Source: Rhizoclosmatium globosum (lineage: Eukaryota; Chytridiomycota; Chytridiomycetes; Chytridiales; Chytriomycetaceae). Taken from it: a stretch of DNA of 64,000 bases. The stretch lies in contig MCGO01000045.1 of NCBI GenBank assembly GCA_002104985.1, positions 277,176 through 341,175 of the forward strand. The letters are read 5' to 3'. How positions within the stretch are numbered: the first letter of the stretch is position 1; each line of letters starts with the position of its first letter. A model generated the notes under the pieces. It was given only the letters and a program-made list of their open reading frames with translations. It ran no database searches and was not told the DNA's origin. A program made the translations under genes and the position numbers. This document shows positions 1 to 11,887 of the stretch, in pieces.

Positions 1-1004
1 TCCAAATCCGGAAGATCGTAAATACTCGCAGCAGAAACACGGAACGAACCGCGCATCATCTTTTCGACGTGATCAGGTACACCCCAGCTATGCAACAAAT
101 CAGCCAAGCGACCGGCATCTTTTGGTAAGTTGGATGAAGGACGATACGATTGGTCTGCGTATTCCGGTTCATCAAAGTAGTTACTCGAAGTGCGCCAATA
201 TCTCAGACACTCGATACGTCCCCACCATATACTTCTTGTCACGGTCAACAAAGAATGCACAAGCGTCAGTGTCTTTAAGAACAATGTTGTGGTCCTTAAC
301 GTTCACCACACCAATATGGCCAGTTTCGCCCACGAAATTGGCAGTCAAATGCTCGCCAAACACCTTGCGTCGAGTAATGGAATGAATTCCGTCAGCTCCA
401 ATAAGAAGATCTGCTGTTGCGGTGGAACCGTCGGCGAAAGTAGCCGTCACAAAAGCCCCATCTTGCTTCACATCCACGAGCTTCTTTCCGACAAGAGTCT
501 TGATTCCAACCTTGTGGCAAGCATGCATCAAAATAGTGTGAAGCTGGATATAGAAGCGTTAATGACCTTGTTTATTGGTCAATTAAATACCTTTGAACGA
601 AGGATCTGTAACGGAGCTTGCATCCTAAGATCATGTTCGTCTGCCTTCTTGTTCGTGACATTGAGGACGATCGGCTCTGATCCATTAATCTTGGACCAAC
701 AGATATAAGGCGACGATTGTCCGTGTCGAAAGCATTCTTCAACAAGACCGAGACTGCGCAATACCGCTAAACCGGACGCCTGAATCATAACGGAGCCTGT
801 GCGTGGTACTTATAAGCAAGTGTGGTGATTTTATGGTATGGGGGCTTCCACCACCAGTCTCGCCAAATTCAATGGCTTCACCTCTCATGACAACCTCCAT
901 CGGGTTGATTTGATCATACAATGTGCTCTTGATGCCAACTTGATGAAGGGCAAGAGCGGTGGCGGCACCAACAAGTCCACTGCCAATGATAACGACAGTT
1001 GCAT
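1..1004 (-). CDS. FAD-dependent monooxygenase paralog A (partial, disrupted)
   Basis: This is the 5' part of a group A flavin monooxygenase (PF01494 type); the 3' end lies outside the window. The GSGLVGAA dinucleotide-binding motif, the FGETGG exon end, an exon with SGLAVLRSLGL, and the DG motif (GADGIHS) are visible. Introns lie at about 797-850 and 548-594. Compared with its paralogs it carries lesions. The only nearby ATG, at 1004, is out of frame with the Rossmann segment, which has an in-frame TAG just upstream. The third exon breaks twice near 170-195, where VSEILAHFE runs into a stop although the homologous DEPEYADQSYR resumes in another frame. The substrate cannot be told from sequence; related enzymes hydroxylate aromatic or polyketide compounds using NAD(P)H and oxygen. 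It may be a pseudogene or carry assembly indels. Confidence 0.8.
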
Positions 1005-1089
1005 ACTAAGTTGTAAATTGGATGGAGATTATTTTGGATATCTATATTTAATGAATTACCCAAGCTCAATGATGAAATCTACTTCTAGT

Positions 1090-2486
1090 TTACTGCGAGT
1101 CCGCAATAAGCTTTGCAACTTCTGCCTCACAGTCAAAGACAGTGTAAGTTTTCACGTAACCAGAGTTAGCAGCAGCTACAACAACGCGTTGAACAAAGTG
1201 ATTCAAACGACCTCCGACGATTGAAGTCGATAACGAGTTTGCACGAGTGGCTCTAGCTTGATTAGCGTTCTTTGTCGCACATGCGACTCGATTTTTGGAA
1301 TACAAGTCCAAAGCCTTGTTCCACTGTTCTTGCTTATTGAAGTGGCGGAACAACGCGAGAAGAATTCCAACGTCTTCCAAACCAGTCAACAAACCCAATC
1401 CAGCGTTTGGAACCATTCCATGAGCCGCATCACCGATCAAAATAACACGGTCTTTGCGGTATGTTCCATATCTGGAGGTCATAGATACTTGCTGCGGAAA
1501 TTCGGAAAGCACAACGCATCATTTTTTCGACGTGAGGGGCAACATTCCAAGTGTGCATCAAGTCAGCCAAACGTCCCGCATGTTTTGGCAAATCGGTGTA
1601 TGGACGGTACTGAGCGGATTGGTCCTCCTCGTCATTTTCTCCAAACGTACTCATTCGAACGACTCCAATCTCGTCAGTGACCTTGAAAACACTTGCGTAG
1701 TACTGCTTGTCGCGGTCTACGTAGAAAGCGGCTTCTTCTTTTGGTTTCAAGGTGATGTTGTGCTCCTTCATGTTCACAACTCCAATGTACCCAATTTCGC
1801 CAGTGTAATTGGCCGTCAAATTCTCGCCAAATACCTTACGGCGGGTGGCAGAATGAATTCCATCTGCCCCAATAAGAAGATCGGCAGTTGCAGAAGATCC
1901 ATCAGCAAAAATGGCTGTGACAGATGAAGCATCTTGCTTAACTTCAAGAAGCTTCTTTCCAACGTATGTTTTAATTCCGGCCTTGTGACAAGCTTGAATC
2001 AAAATGCTGTGAAGCTATCATTTTAAATGTGAGTGATTGGTGAGCATCTCTCATCTCTCTCCTCTACTCACTCTGGATCTCAGGATTTGCAAAGGGGCCT
2101 TCATCTTGGGGTCACGCTCACCAGCATGCTCGTTCCAGGCTTCAGAATCGGCGATGATTGGTGCGGATCCATCGATCTTCTGCCAGGATGCATAATGGGA
2201 GGAGATGCCCTGTTTCAAGCATTCATCAAGGAGCCCAAGAGTCTTCAAGACACGGAGGCCTCCAGCTTGAATCATGACAGATCCTATGCAAGCAGAACGA
2301 TTTGAGCATTCGACAAGCAAGGATTTGAAACCCACCTCCAGTCTCGCCAAATTCGATGGGACGGCCGTCAACAACAGCTTCAATGGGATTCACCTGATCA
2401 TACAAGGCACTCTTGATTCCAACTTGGTGGAGTCCAAGAGCAGTAGCAGCTCCCACAAGACCACTTCCGACTATCACAACAGACAT
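1090..2486 (-). CDS. FAD-dependent monooxygenase paralog B
   Basis: Second member of the cluster, with the family's three-exon layout. It starts at the ATG at 2486 (MSVVIVGSGLVGAATALG). Exon 2 begins with SVMIQAGGLRVLKTLGLLDECL; the intron ending exon 2 starts GTGAGTAG near 2060 and ends near 2015. Exon 3 carries KTYVGKKLLEVKQD, GADGIHSATRRKVFGENL and the second FAD motif RVILIGDAAHGMVPNAGLGLL. A one-base frame break near 1480 separates SAASIYDL from the GDAAHG part. The rest reads cleanly to DCEAEVAKLIADSQ and the stop at 1090. The family-typical RG(T/V)AA segment after the last KxRV is diverged here (VACATKN). It is probably a soluble flavoprotein hydroxylase, as no signal peptide or membrane helix is visible. 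Function beyond the family is unknown. Confidence 0.85.
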
Positions 2487-2526
2487 AATTGGGTGGCAGA
2501 TTTGGAGAGAATCAATTTGGAGATTA

Positions 2527-2534
2527 TGTGGGGC
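2527..2534 (-). promoter_or_regulatory. GCCCCACA element upstream of paralog B
   Basis: Read on the minus strand, GCCCCACA lies about 41 bases upstream of the start codon of B and is followed by a CTCCA...AATT leader. Similar elements sit at comparable places before paralogs C, D and H, which suggests a shared promoter or 5'-leader element. This is comparison within the window only; no factor is assigned. Confidence 0.4.
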
Positions 2535-2819
2535 TCTTCGCACGTGCTGATATAAGTTCCATTTAACACGTGGATGAAACTCATTCAAACGAAATACTAA
2601 GTCTAAAATTGAGTACACATGACGTAGTGACATTTACGCCACTGACGCACTTGCATCCGTATCCAATTTGACAATTAACAAGACACGATTTGGGACAAAG
2701 ACTCAAGGAACAACCATCTTTATTCTTTTTTTAAAATTCTTATTTATTGAATGATTTATTATTGCTTCCCTTTCTAACACTACACAGACATCTCAATCCA
2801 TATTTGTGGATTGGTACAT

Positions 2820-3654
2820 ATGTCTCTTAGTACGATCACTCTTTGAACTTAACCTTAATATCTTTGATTCTGATATTTGTGTTTCCGTTGGTCGAAATGT
2901 CAAAACGCTATGTCAATGTCAGTATACAAATCTCAGAGACAGAATCAGAGTCACTGAAACGAAAGAGCTCAGCGAGTAGAAGCTCCTTGTGAAGCAGTTC
3001 TTTGGCGACGACATTCCAGCTTCGGCTGCCCGAATCCAACTCTGGGCCAACGACAGACACATCTCTAAGTGGTCTCAACTCGTCTTACTCCCAGATGAAT
3101 ATTTCATCGAAGAAGGTCTTTCCTCAAGAATTCAGGTGGCTCCACAACTCTCAAGGACCTTAAACGTTGCAGATACCAATATTTATCAGAAACTAACCTG
3201 GAAGGAGTCTGATCTTCCTTCACTCGCTTATGACCCGCAATCTTCGTTGTTTGAACTTGATACTCAATATCTTGCTGAGACCGGATTGCCCAAAAGAGAC
3301 AAACTCATTCTTCATTGTCAGCCAATGTTCTATAAGCAGTTCAAACTTCTGCAAGACAGAGTCCTCAGGAACGGTATTCTTGGTTGGATTCTTGGTCCTC
3401 TGCATATTTCATCACAGTGAGACACGTTTTTGTTGGATGTTGACAACTGCAAGAAGCACATTACATTTATCAATACAGACACTCTTGCAAACAATAATCA
3501 TGACGATATGATAAGAGATAGTAACGAATGGCGCCGGAATAACAGGAACTATCGTCTCGTTGTGGTCAGCTCCATGTCATCGCGTCCCGATTATAAAGAA
3601 GATGAGGACATGATTCTTGAACTCGAAGAATTTAAGTTTCATTATTGGAAATGA
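2820..3654 (+). pseudogene. Crinkler (CRN)-like P-loop protein relic
   Basis: The reading resembles a Crinkler-type protein. A short beta-rich header (FDSDICVSVGRN) is followed by DDIPASAARIQLWAND, a linker with KRDKLILHCQPMFYKQF, and GILGWILGP, where CRN proteins carry a Walker A loop. The end (YRLVVVSSMSSRPDY...EEFKFHYW) resembles the segment of CRN proteins that follows the NTPase core. It is broken. The ATG at about 2820 is followed by a frame break and stops; an in-frame TAG lies about 15 bases before 2989 and a TGA at 3418. The glycine-lysine-serine of Walker A is absent directly after ILGP. Crinkler-like genes are known from oomycetes, chytrids and some other eukaryotes. Identification rests on remembered motif layout, so it is moderate. 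Confidence 0.5.
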
Positions 3655-3757
3655 ATAGCGATTTTCAAGATTGTTCGAACATAGAGATATTAAAATATAG
3701 TTGCAGATGTGTCTTCAATTTTAATTGTAATATTTATTGAATGAGTTAATCATCGAG

Positions 3758-5142
3758 TCAATTGGATTCTTTAACCAGTTTGGCAACTTCAGCTTCACAG
3801 TCGAACAAGTGTACAGCGACATCTCCCTGAATTAAATCCAGCAACAACCATACGTTGAATAAAGTGGTTAACTGAACCACCAAAAATCGGTGTGGTTGCA
3901 TACGTTTGGCCCTTAATAAAACGAGATCGATTCGCAGCTGCTGTTCCGCGTTCAACTCGAATTTTGGAATACAATTCTAAAGCTTTGTTCCAGTTTTCTT
4001 CTTGAGGGAAATGACGGAATAATGCGAGCAGCGTGCCAACATCCTCCAGACCTGTGAGCAATCCAATCCCCGCACTTGGAACCATACCGTGAGCAGCATC
4101 GCCAATCAAAATGACACGTCCTTTGTGGTAACTACTCATATCAGGCAAATCATAAATGCTTGTGGAGGAAAGTCGAAATGCGTATCTCATCATCTTCTCA
4201 ATATGGGGAGGGGCATTCCAAGTATGTAACATATCCGCCAAAAGACTTGCGTGCTTTGGCAAATCCGAGACAGGACGATATGATTGATCTTCATTTTCAG
4301 GATCATTGAATGTGCTGACGCTAACGGCAGCAGTATCATCCGACACCTTAAATGTGGCCATAAAAAGCTTTTTATCACGATCTACGTAGAATGCGGTGCC
4401 TTCCTCAGGTTTCAAAGTGATGCCGTTTTCTGTTGTCTTCACAACGCCAATGTGCCCAGTGGATCCCGTGAACTTGGCTCGTAAATTCTCTCCAAACACT
4501 TTACGGCGCGTCACAGAGTGAATTCCGTCGGCTCCGATAATGAGATCTCCTGTCGCAGTGGACCCATCAGTGAATGTAGCCGTTGCAGAAACGTCGTCTT
4601 GCGTCACGTCAACAAGTTTCTTGCTGACAAAAGTTTTGATACCAGCCCGGTGACATGATTGGATCAAGATGCGATGAAGCTAAGCGTGAAAGACTTTAAT
4701 TGGGGCGACCAATTAAATTGGCCCTTACATCTGAACGCAGAATCTGCAATGGCGTCTGCAACTGGGGATCCATTTCACCAGATGTTCTGTTTGAAATACG
4801 AGCGTCGTGGACGATAGGTGCGCTTCCGTCAATCTTATGCCAGGAGACATATGGTGTCAAAATGCCAGCTGCAATACATTCATCCAACAATCCCAACGTC
4901 CTCAAGACACGGAGACCTCCAGCTTGAATCATGACAGCACCTGTACAAAGCGGAAATCAGATCTAAATCGCCATCAACTTCAGCTCACCGCCCGATTCGC
5001 CAAACTCAATTGCTTGTCCTTGGGAAACAGCCTCAATAGGATCAATTTGGTCATACAGACTACTCTTGATTCCAACTTGATGAAGGGCGAGAGCTGTGGC
5101 AGCTCCAACAAGACCACTGCCAATGATCACAACAGATGGCAT
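3758..5142 (-). CDS. FAD-dependent monooxygenase paralog C
   Basis: It starts at the ATG at 5142 (MPSVVIIGSGLVGAATALALHQVG). Exon 2 carries MIQAGGLRVLRTLGLLDECIAAG and WHKIDGSAPIV. The long third exon has GADGIHSVTRRKVFGENL, RHFPQEENWNKALELYSKIRVERGTAAANRSR and RVILIGDAAHGMVPSAGIGLL. This is one of the best-preserved copies: the third exon is open for about 290 codons. A single frame break near 3815, in a short G run, comes shortly before the expected end, after which LFDCEAEVAKLVKESN reads in another frame to a stop at 3758. Cofactor motifs are complete, so an active flavin hydroxylase is plausible. The terminal break may be an assembly error, or the protein may end with an altered tail. Confidence 0.88.
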
Positions 5143-5165
5143 TTTGGAATTAAATTGGTGGAATG

Positions 5166-5173
5166 TGTGGGGC
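5166..5173 (-). promoter_or_regulatory. GCCCCACA element upstream of paralog C
   Basis: GCCCCACA on the minus strand, 24 bases before the start codon of C, followed by CATTCCACCAATTTAA. It has the same sequence and orientation as the element before B and H. Confidence 0.4.
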
Positions 5174-5270
5174 TTTCACTTGGATTGCTCTCGCTTTCCT
5201 CGATCTCCAAATGAATTTTAATGGACAATCATAACGAACAATAATTGATAATAGAAAAGTCAACAAGCGG

Positions 5271-6687
5271 TTACTTTGCTCCATGAACCAAAGCAGCTAC
5301 TTCAGTCTCGCAATCGAAAAGGGTGTACATACTCAAAAATCCATTGTTTCCACCATTCACAACAAGACGGAATACAAAATGATTGAGACTTCCTCCAATA
5401 AGTGGAGTCGTGGAATAAGTGTTGACACGCATACTGCGAGCCTTGTTGGATGCTGCTGTTCCCGCGCAACACGAATGTCTGAGTATAGCTCAAGGACTCT
5501 GTTCAAATCTTTTTCCTCGGGCAAATTACGGAATAAAGCAACCAGCGTTCCAACATCTTCAAGGCCAGTCAACAAGCCAAGTCCAGCACTTGGAACCATT
5601 CCATGAGCAGCATCTCCAATAAGAATTACACGACCCTTGCGATAGCTGTCCATATCAGGTAAATCATATACACTGTAGGAGGACAAGCGGTGAGAGTGAC
5701 GCATCATTTTTTCAAGATGAGGAGGAACACCCCAGCTCTTCAAAACATCCGCCAGATGGCCTGCATGTTTTGGTAAATCAGTATATGGGCGATAAGAAGC
5801 TGATTGATCGTCTCCCTCCACAGTGACTTCATCAAATGTGCTCACGTTGATGGCGGCTGTGTCAGCAGAGCTCTTGAATACTGCAACAAAGAGTTTCTTG
5901 TCACGATCAACGAAGAATGAACATTCCTCGGTTTCTTTGATTGTAATACCATGTTCCTTGATATTGACTACCCCAATATGCCCAATAGAGCTGGTAAATG
6001 TCGCGTTTAAGTGTTCGCCAAATACTTTGTGGCGAGTAGCAGAGTGGATTCCATCTGCTCCGATTAGGATATCTCCAGTAGCAGTGGATCCGTCCGCAAA
6101 AAACGCAGTAACGGAGGAGTCATCTTGCTTCACGTCCACAAGCTTCTTGTTGACAAGAGTCTTAATTCCAACACGGTGACAGGCCTTGATCAGGATAGTG
6201 TGAAGCTTTTGCAAAAGCAATGTCACTAAATTGGATACTGAGAACAACTTAACAACGACTCACCGTAGATCGAAGGATTTGTAGCGGAGCAAGTAATTTG
6301 GGGTCAGTCTCTCCCGCCTTTTGGTTCCACGCCTTTGTATTGCCGACGATTTGCGCTGAACCATCGATTTTGTGCCAGGAGACAAACGAGGATGACTGTC
6401 CTGCGGCAAGGCATTCATCCAGAAGCCCAAGGGTCCTCAAGACACGGAGACCACCAGCTTGAATCAATACAGCGCCTGCATGCAAAAGGGAATTGGCATA
6501 CAGAATTGCAAAGGGTTCAACCTTGTCACTCACCTCCAGAGTCTCCAAACTCAATAGCCCGTCCATCGACTACTGCTTCAACTGGATTTACTTGGTCGTA
6601 TACTGTGCTTTGAATGCCAATTTGATGAAGGCCAAGGGCCGTTGCGGCCCCGACGAGTCCTCCTCCAATGATAACGACTTTGGGCAT
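5271..6687 (-). CDS. FAD-dependent monooxygenase paralog D
   Basis: It starts at the ATG at 6687 (MPKVVIIGGGLVGAATALGLHQIG). Exon 2 carries VLIQAGGLRVLRTLGLLDECLAAG and WHKIDGSAQIV. Exon 3 carries KTLVNKKLVDVKQDDSSV, GADGIHSATRHKVFGEHL, LPKHAGHLADVLKSWGVPPHLEKMMRHS and RVILIGDAAHGMVPSAGLGLL. One frame break near 5463 follows SDIRVAR. Homology (ASNKARSMRVNTYS...GGSLNHFVFRL...TLFDCETEVAALVHGAK) then continues in another frame to a stop at 5271. Paralog G breaks at the same codon. Both cofactor motifs are intact. Expression and substrate are not evident from sequence. Confidence 0.87.
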
Positions 6688-6713
6688 ATTGAAAATTGAA
6701 AATTGATGGAGAT

Positions 6714-6721
6714 TGTGGGGA
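6714..6721 (-). promoter_or_regulatory. TCCCCACA element upstream of paralog D
   Basis: A one-base variant of the GCCCCACA element, 27 bases before the start codon of D and followed by ATCTCCATCAATTTTC. It belongs to the upstream motif shared by paralogs B, C, D and H. Confidence 0.35.
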
Positions 6722-6936
6722 CACACACGTTTTTGTTGACCAAGAAACATTTGTACAAGTAGTAGATAGAAAGCTGCCAATCGTAACTGCGAAATTCTGA
6801 TCAGTTCTGATGACGAATCACTTGCACTCAGACTGGCAGCAAAGATGCGATGGTGGTGTTTATGGACTCATGAAAGTGTTGTAAGGAATATGTTTGGTAA
6901 TTGATTCATAGAAATATACAACAATTATATTTGTTC

Positions 6937-9900
6937 TTATGCTCGACATTGAGGACACAATGCCTTGACACTCTCACTCTTTTGAAGCTCCACATCTTCA
7001 CCTTCCACGCGTTCTCTAAGCTGCATTAACGCTTTCATTCCACTTTCCAACTCTGTCTCCTCAGCTTCTTTAACATTCACTTCAGTCTCAATGATTCCAA
7101 CCAGCCCACCACCGCCAATATCAAGTCGTTGTACAGTCACTCCGTCTCCATCAGAATACATATCGCGAATAACCTTTCAGTCTTTTTTGGTATTACTACT
7201 TCATGATGTATTGTTTCTGATGGCACCAATACTCGACGCGGACTGTCTGGCGCCCTTCTGTCCAGAGATATAGACTTGGAAAGAAGGCAAGACTTATGAT
7301 ATGCATGTCGACAGAAAAATACAACAATTTGCTTGTCTTGGTCTGGGAATGCAGGTTAATACAGCAGTGTTGTAAACATTATTGTTTACCTTCAATCGAG
7401 AATTTGTTTTCGCAAACATGGCAGCGAAGATCAGAATCTGTAAAAAAGCGCTTAGAACTCGTGGAAGATTCAGACTCCATACCTTTCATGATAATGCCGT
7501 TCTTTTGTGAGTAATACAAACTCTCCATCAACTTCACAGCATCCGACACAAGAATCTTGGCACAACCCTCACGAAGCGACATTTGAATTCCATAATCAGT
7601 CATTATCGTAATCAAAGAAGATTGTAGCTGAGGAATGGGCAGGCCTTCAGGAATATTTCGAATCACTTTGATTGGATCCACATGAGAGCCCAAATTTTCA
7701 AGCAGACCGATAATGAAAGCTATTACGTATCATGATTTAGTTAATTGAATTAGATGCTAAGGACAAGGAATACTCACGAGGCTTGTCCATGGAATACTTA
7801 ATCAAATCATCCCAAAGCTGCTCATCATTTTGCTCTTTACAAAATTCAATAGCCTGTTTCACATCCCCCAACCGTTCAATCACGAGAACCAAGGCTTTTC
7901 TGTTATTTCCCATCTTTCCAAGCAAATAAACCATTTCAGGTACCAAATCGCGGATTTCACACAATTCATAGGCAGTCTGAGTTTTATACATAGCTGAAGA
8001 GCGCAAGAAATCAAGAAGACGTGTTGGATCAAAATCTGCATACAATTCCACCTATTTCGCATTTCAATTAACGCGAGCGAGCACATTATCTAACCAATAC
8101 AACATACCTGCGCCGTATGATACAGTATACCCTCGTGTTCGTCATATCGGAACAACGCATCCAAATAAATATGCATGAATTTTCGCGAATCCCTCAAAAT
8201 CTCGACAATATTCTTGACCTGAAAGTAAACCTTCTCAGTGCCACACCTTCATCTTAAAAAATTGACTTACAGGTGCGCGATCTGTATGCTCGACCAACAG
8301 CCGAACTCCCTCACCCAGCCCAGCTCTTCGCAACACTCGAACATCCTCACTCACCAAAACAGACCCCGTGCCAAACCCTTCCTCCTTTCCCGTCCACATT
8401 CTTGACCCTTTCACGTCTTCATCGTGTAATGCCTGTCCATATCATACTCCATGACCAAGATCGCATTTGTTTGAAGTGTTGGAAACAGGTTATGAAGAAC
8501 AACCGAATCAAAATCCCAGGCTTTCGAAGCTGTAGACCGTATATCAGGGCGCGGTCGTATCTCTGTGCGTGTTGGCAAAGAATCACAGCGGATTCAAGAA
8601 GTGGTTTGGACTGAGGCGTTGATTTCACAATACGCGATTCAAGACCGTCGCACACTGTTATGAGTGAGTAATACGTTGTTGGCCATTCTTGAACTAGTTT
8701 TAAGAAAGTCTGTCGTTGTGTTCAGCCTATTTAGCTGAATCCAACAAAAGTAGAATTAATATTACCTTTTCATCAGAGTCCAAGAATCGCGTTAATATCA
8801 TTTCGTAGCACGCCTTATTCATTTGAATCTCAGAGAATGGAATGAACGGAAGTAGAATGGAGAGTTTGTTGACGCCAATAAATGTGTATGTCCACTGTTC
8901 CCACAGTTTGGCATCAGTCCTTAGGATTTTCGGGGTAGATTGCGCAGCAAGGTCGTAATTCCCTATTCATAGAAGAGTAAGCGCGTTTTGGAGAGACTAG
9001 ATTGGAAATTACCGTCGTCCATAAGGCTTCCCAAATATTTGAGTCCAATCGCCAAAACATCAGCCACGCCCATTTTCCCCTGATAGATACTTCCGTCAGC
9101 TTCCTTTTTATGAATTGTGGCGCTTTCTACTGCAGCAAGAGCTTCCTCATATCGACTTCGACTGACCAAGAATTCAATATGGTCGTCCAAGTCTCGTGGT
9201 TTCGCCACAACAATATCTTTTGGAGAGACGATATAGAAAGTTGTATCAGTTGGCAGCGTTAAGGATGGTAAGAATGCTGTATGTCAAAATTTGTCAGGAT
9301 TAATATGAAGAATAACAAAGTCAAGAAGACATACCCAGGCGGTAATCATTAGCACGGTAATGCTCATAACCAAAAAGACTCAGTACATCATTCGCGACAT
9401 GCTCGCCGTTCATATCAACAACATGAATCTCGGGTGGATTAGACAAAAGCTTTTGAGGTGCATTTGATCCTGGCGACGGTAATACGTCCACACTCCGATG
9501 ATCCTCACCCTCATTCAAAATAAAGGACAGCAAGACAATTTGGCCTCGTAAAGGCGCGATACCAGAGACAATAAAATCCGTCCTAAATTCACACACAATC
9601 TCAATATACTTTGCAGGCAATCCAACAGCAACCCCTGTAGTACCGACAATCACATCTGCTTTCGCACGTTCCTTGACTACACCGATTTTAACAGAGTCGG
9701 CCCACCCAATCATGAGTGTTTCGTCATCTTTCCAACAAAGATTGCATCTGTACAAATCTGCGCGAGGGGATCCAACAGGTCTGTCTATATATGCGAATTT
9801 TTGAGATGTGGTCACGTCATAAACCTTTACTCCCTGTATATTAAAAAAGGATCAAACACTTATTCACATAAACAAGCAGTAACTCACAGCATCATTCGCC

Positions 9901-10726
9901 CATGCAATAAAATTATTACGCCACTGAACAGCCCAGACGGCACCTTCACCACTCCAATAACAGTATCAACAGACGAAACCATCCTTTCCCAGTCATGACC
10001 AGTTCTTCGCCTGTTCCACCCGATACATGGTTCCGTGACTGTTTTCGCGAGTAATCTGGTTCCAAAGCAACGCATTTGATGGGCCGGCGGTGTTTAAACA
10101 TTGGAGATTCGTGTGTGTATAGAGAATTGATGATGACTTTCCCTGTATCGTGAGTTGTAGTTAACTGTTGAGACGCGTCCAAACAACGCACCGTCATCTG
10201 AAGCGCTCGCCACAAATTCACCGGCGGTATCGATGCAAATATCGTTTATTGTTGCTGAGTGGCATTCGAATCGCTTCACGTTGTTTCCACTGAGATCGAG
10301 AATGTGGACGACGCCCCAGTGCGTTCCAAGAGCCTTTTGTTGTTAAAGAGAGGGTATTAGGCATTTCTTCACTTAAACAAAGAAAGAAAGAGACGGCGAC
10401 AAACAAGAAAGCGGTCGCTGACGGCCATTGTGGACACGGCGTCTTTCTTGAGTGTTTCAGCGAGAGTTCCGCTGAGTCGCTGGTACTTGAGCATCGGCTC
10501 TTCGTCGCTTTCGTCGTCGTCGTCGTCGTCTTCGTCCGAAGAGGCGCTGCATTTGATTCGAAGGTTCGGTGGTGAGTTGGTTGGTGTGGAACAACAGGAC
10601 TCACTCGTCTAATTCGTCTTCGTCTTCGGTGGGTTCGATCGGCTCTCTCTTAGAAGGAGCACCGTCATTCTCACTTTCGCTTTCACTGCTGCTCGGAACA
10701 GATGTCGTTGCTAGGTCTGAATTCAT
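6937..10726 (-). CDS. VPS41: VPS41, HOPS tethering complex subunit
   Basis: Vps41 is a subunit of the HOPS complex, which tethers late endosomes, autophagosomes and AP-3 vesicles to the vacuole. In order: an acidic N-terminus with a GAC run and EEPMLKYQRLSGTL; beta-propeller strands (KDAVSTMAVSDRFLALGTHWG, CNLCWKDDETLMIGWADSVKIG); a helical clathrin-repeat region (LLESAVILCQHAQRYDRAL, MVYLLGKMGNNRKALVLVIERLGD, IEFCKEQNDEQLWDDLI); and a C-terminal RING-H2 spread over exons (CHVCENKF, then FFCRHAYHKSCL, then ALCPQCRA). There are many short introns, for example 10553-10610 and 10332-10408. The start at 10726 precedes the acidic segment typical of the family. Two apparent one-base losses (near 8431 and 8510) interrupt otherwise conserved sequence and are probably assembly errors, because the gene is normally conserved. 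Confidence 0.95.
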
Positions 10727-10772
10727 TTTGAAGGACGGCCTATTCTTGCAAAATCAAACGTACAAATTAAAT

Positions 10773-11835
10773 CTATTGTTTGTAATGTATCGATCCTGGT
10801 CTCCCAAGGGTGGTATGTCTTGTGTGTTCACTCGCTACTGTACTGTGTCGCACCTCCTTCCGCCCAAGTGATCCCTGTGTCTTCACGCTTGGTTCAACTG
10901 CACGCGATTCTACTTTAGCCAAATTCGACGCTAAGTTTGACGATTTGTCACTCGCGTTTTCCGTATTCTTGTCTGAGCTCCATGGTACATTTCCAGCCTT
11001 TTCACACCAATACAACTTGAGTTTCATGATTACAAGAGTAAATCCCATTCCAAACAGTGTCAAATTCGTTATTGTATTCAGCACGTACGATACGATCAGC
11101 TGAATTTCACTTCGATTTGCTGAAGTTGCTGGTTTTGTCATCTTAGCCCCAACGAACGTCCAATGCACTATGCCCATTACAGATGCCACCAGACCATACT
11201 TTGAGATCACAAATAGACTCGGTGTAAGCTTATTATCGACTCCAATATCATCAAAGTCTCGTGATATTTCCAATAAATAACTGACGAATGCATACAAAAA
11301 TAGCATATCCATAGAACACGTAATACTAGCAGTAAGAAACGTTCCGAAGATTCTTATATTCGTTCCAATTTGACACAATCTACTGTTGTTTGGAACAACA
11401 AGATAAACTCTGTCATTGGAAAAAGAAAACCCAACAGTGTAACTCTCAAGAACCATTTCAGCACCAATTGAGTACGCTTTGAATATCTTTGCCGCAGTAC
11501 CTTGGCTGATCTCGTGAAAGCAAACCACAGGTACGATGGGATTAAAAGTTGAAGAAAGAAAGTGTCAATGCAACCAGCCATTTCACTTTCAGTCAAATTG
11601 TACCATAATTGAGTACCATAGAAGCAAGAGCCAAAAACAAACATGGAAGCAAGATAAAAGTTGCAAGGACTGAAAATATGCTTAAGAGTTATTGTTCTTT
11701 TCTTCTGAGGTAACTCATAGTTGATGATGAAGTAGACAACGAAGACTGATAAACAAAGCATAGAAGAGATAGAACTCCGGGCGTAAGGTAGTTTAAGTGT
11801 TGGAGCGTGATGACAATATGAGAAGTTGAGTTCAT
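10773..11835 (-). CDS. seven-helix membrane protein X
   Basis: A multi-pass membrane protein related to its upstream neighbour Y. The likely start is the ATG at 11835 (MNSTSHIVITLQHLNYLTPG), matching the start of Y. Hydrophobic segments include LSVFVVYFIINY, FYLASMFVFGSCFYG, FFLQLLIPSYLWFAFTRSAKVL, VTLLGFLFPMTEFILLF, FLYAFVSYLLEI, GLVASVMGIVHWTFVGA and YVLNTITNLTLFGMGFTLVIMKLKL, followed by a polar Ser/Lys-rich cytoplasmic tail. YLWFAFTRS and QRYSK are shared with Y. Frame breaks near 11770 and 11370 are needed to join the parts. It is not a recognised named family; a receptor or sensor role is possible. The stop lies 46 bases upstream of the VPS41 start codon. Confidence 0.65.
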
Positions 11836-11887
11836 TGTAATACCAAAGACAATCAGTAGGGCAAGAACAAATTCTGAGATTCAATTT

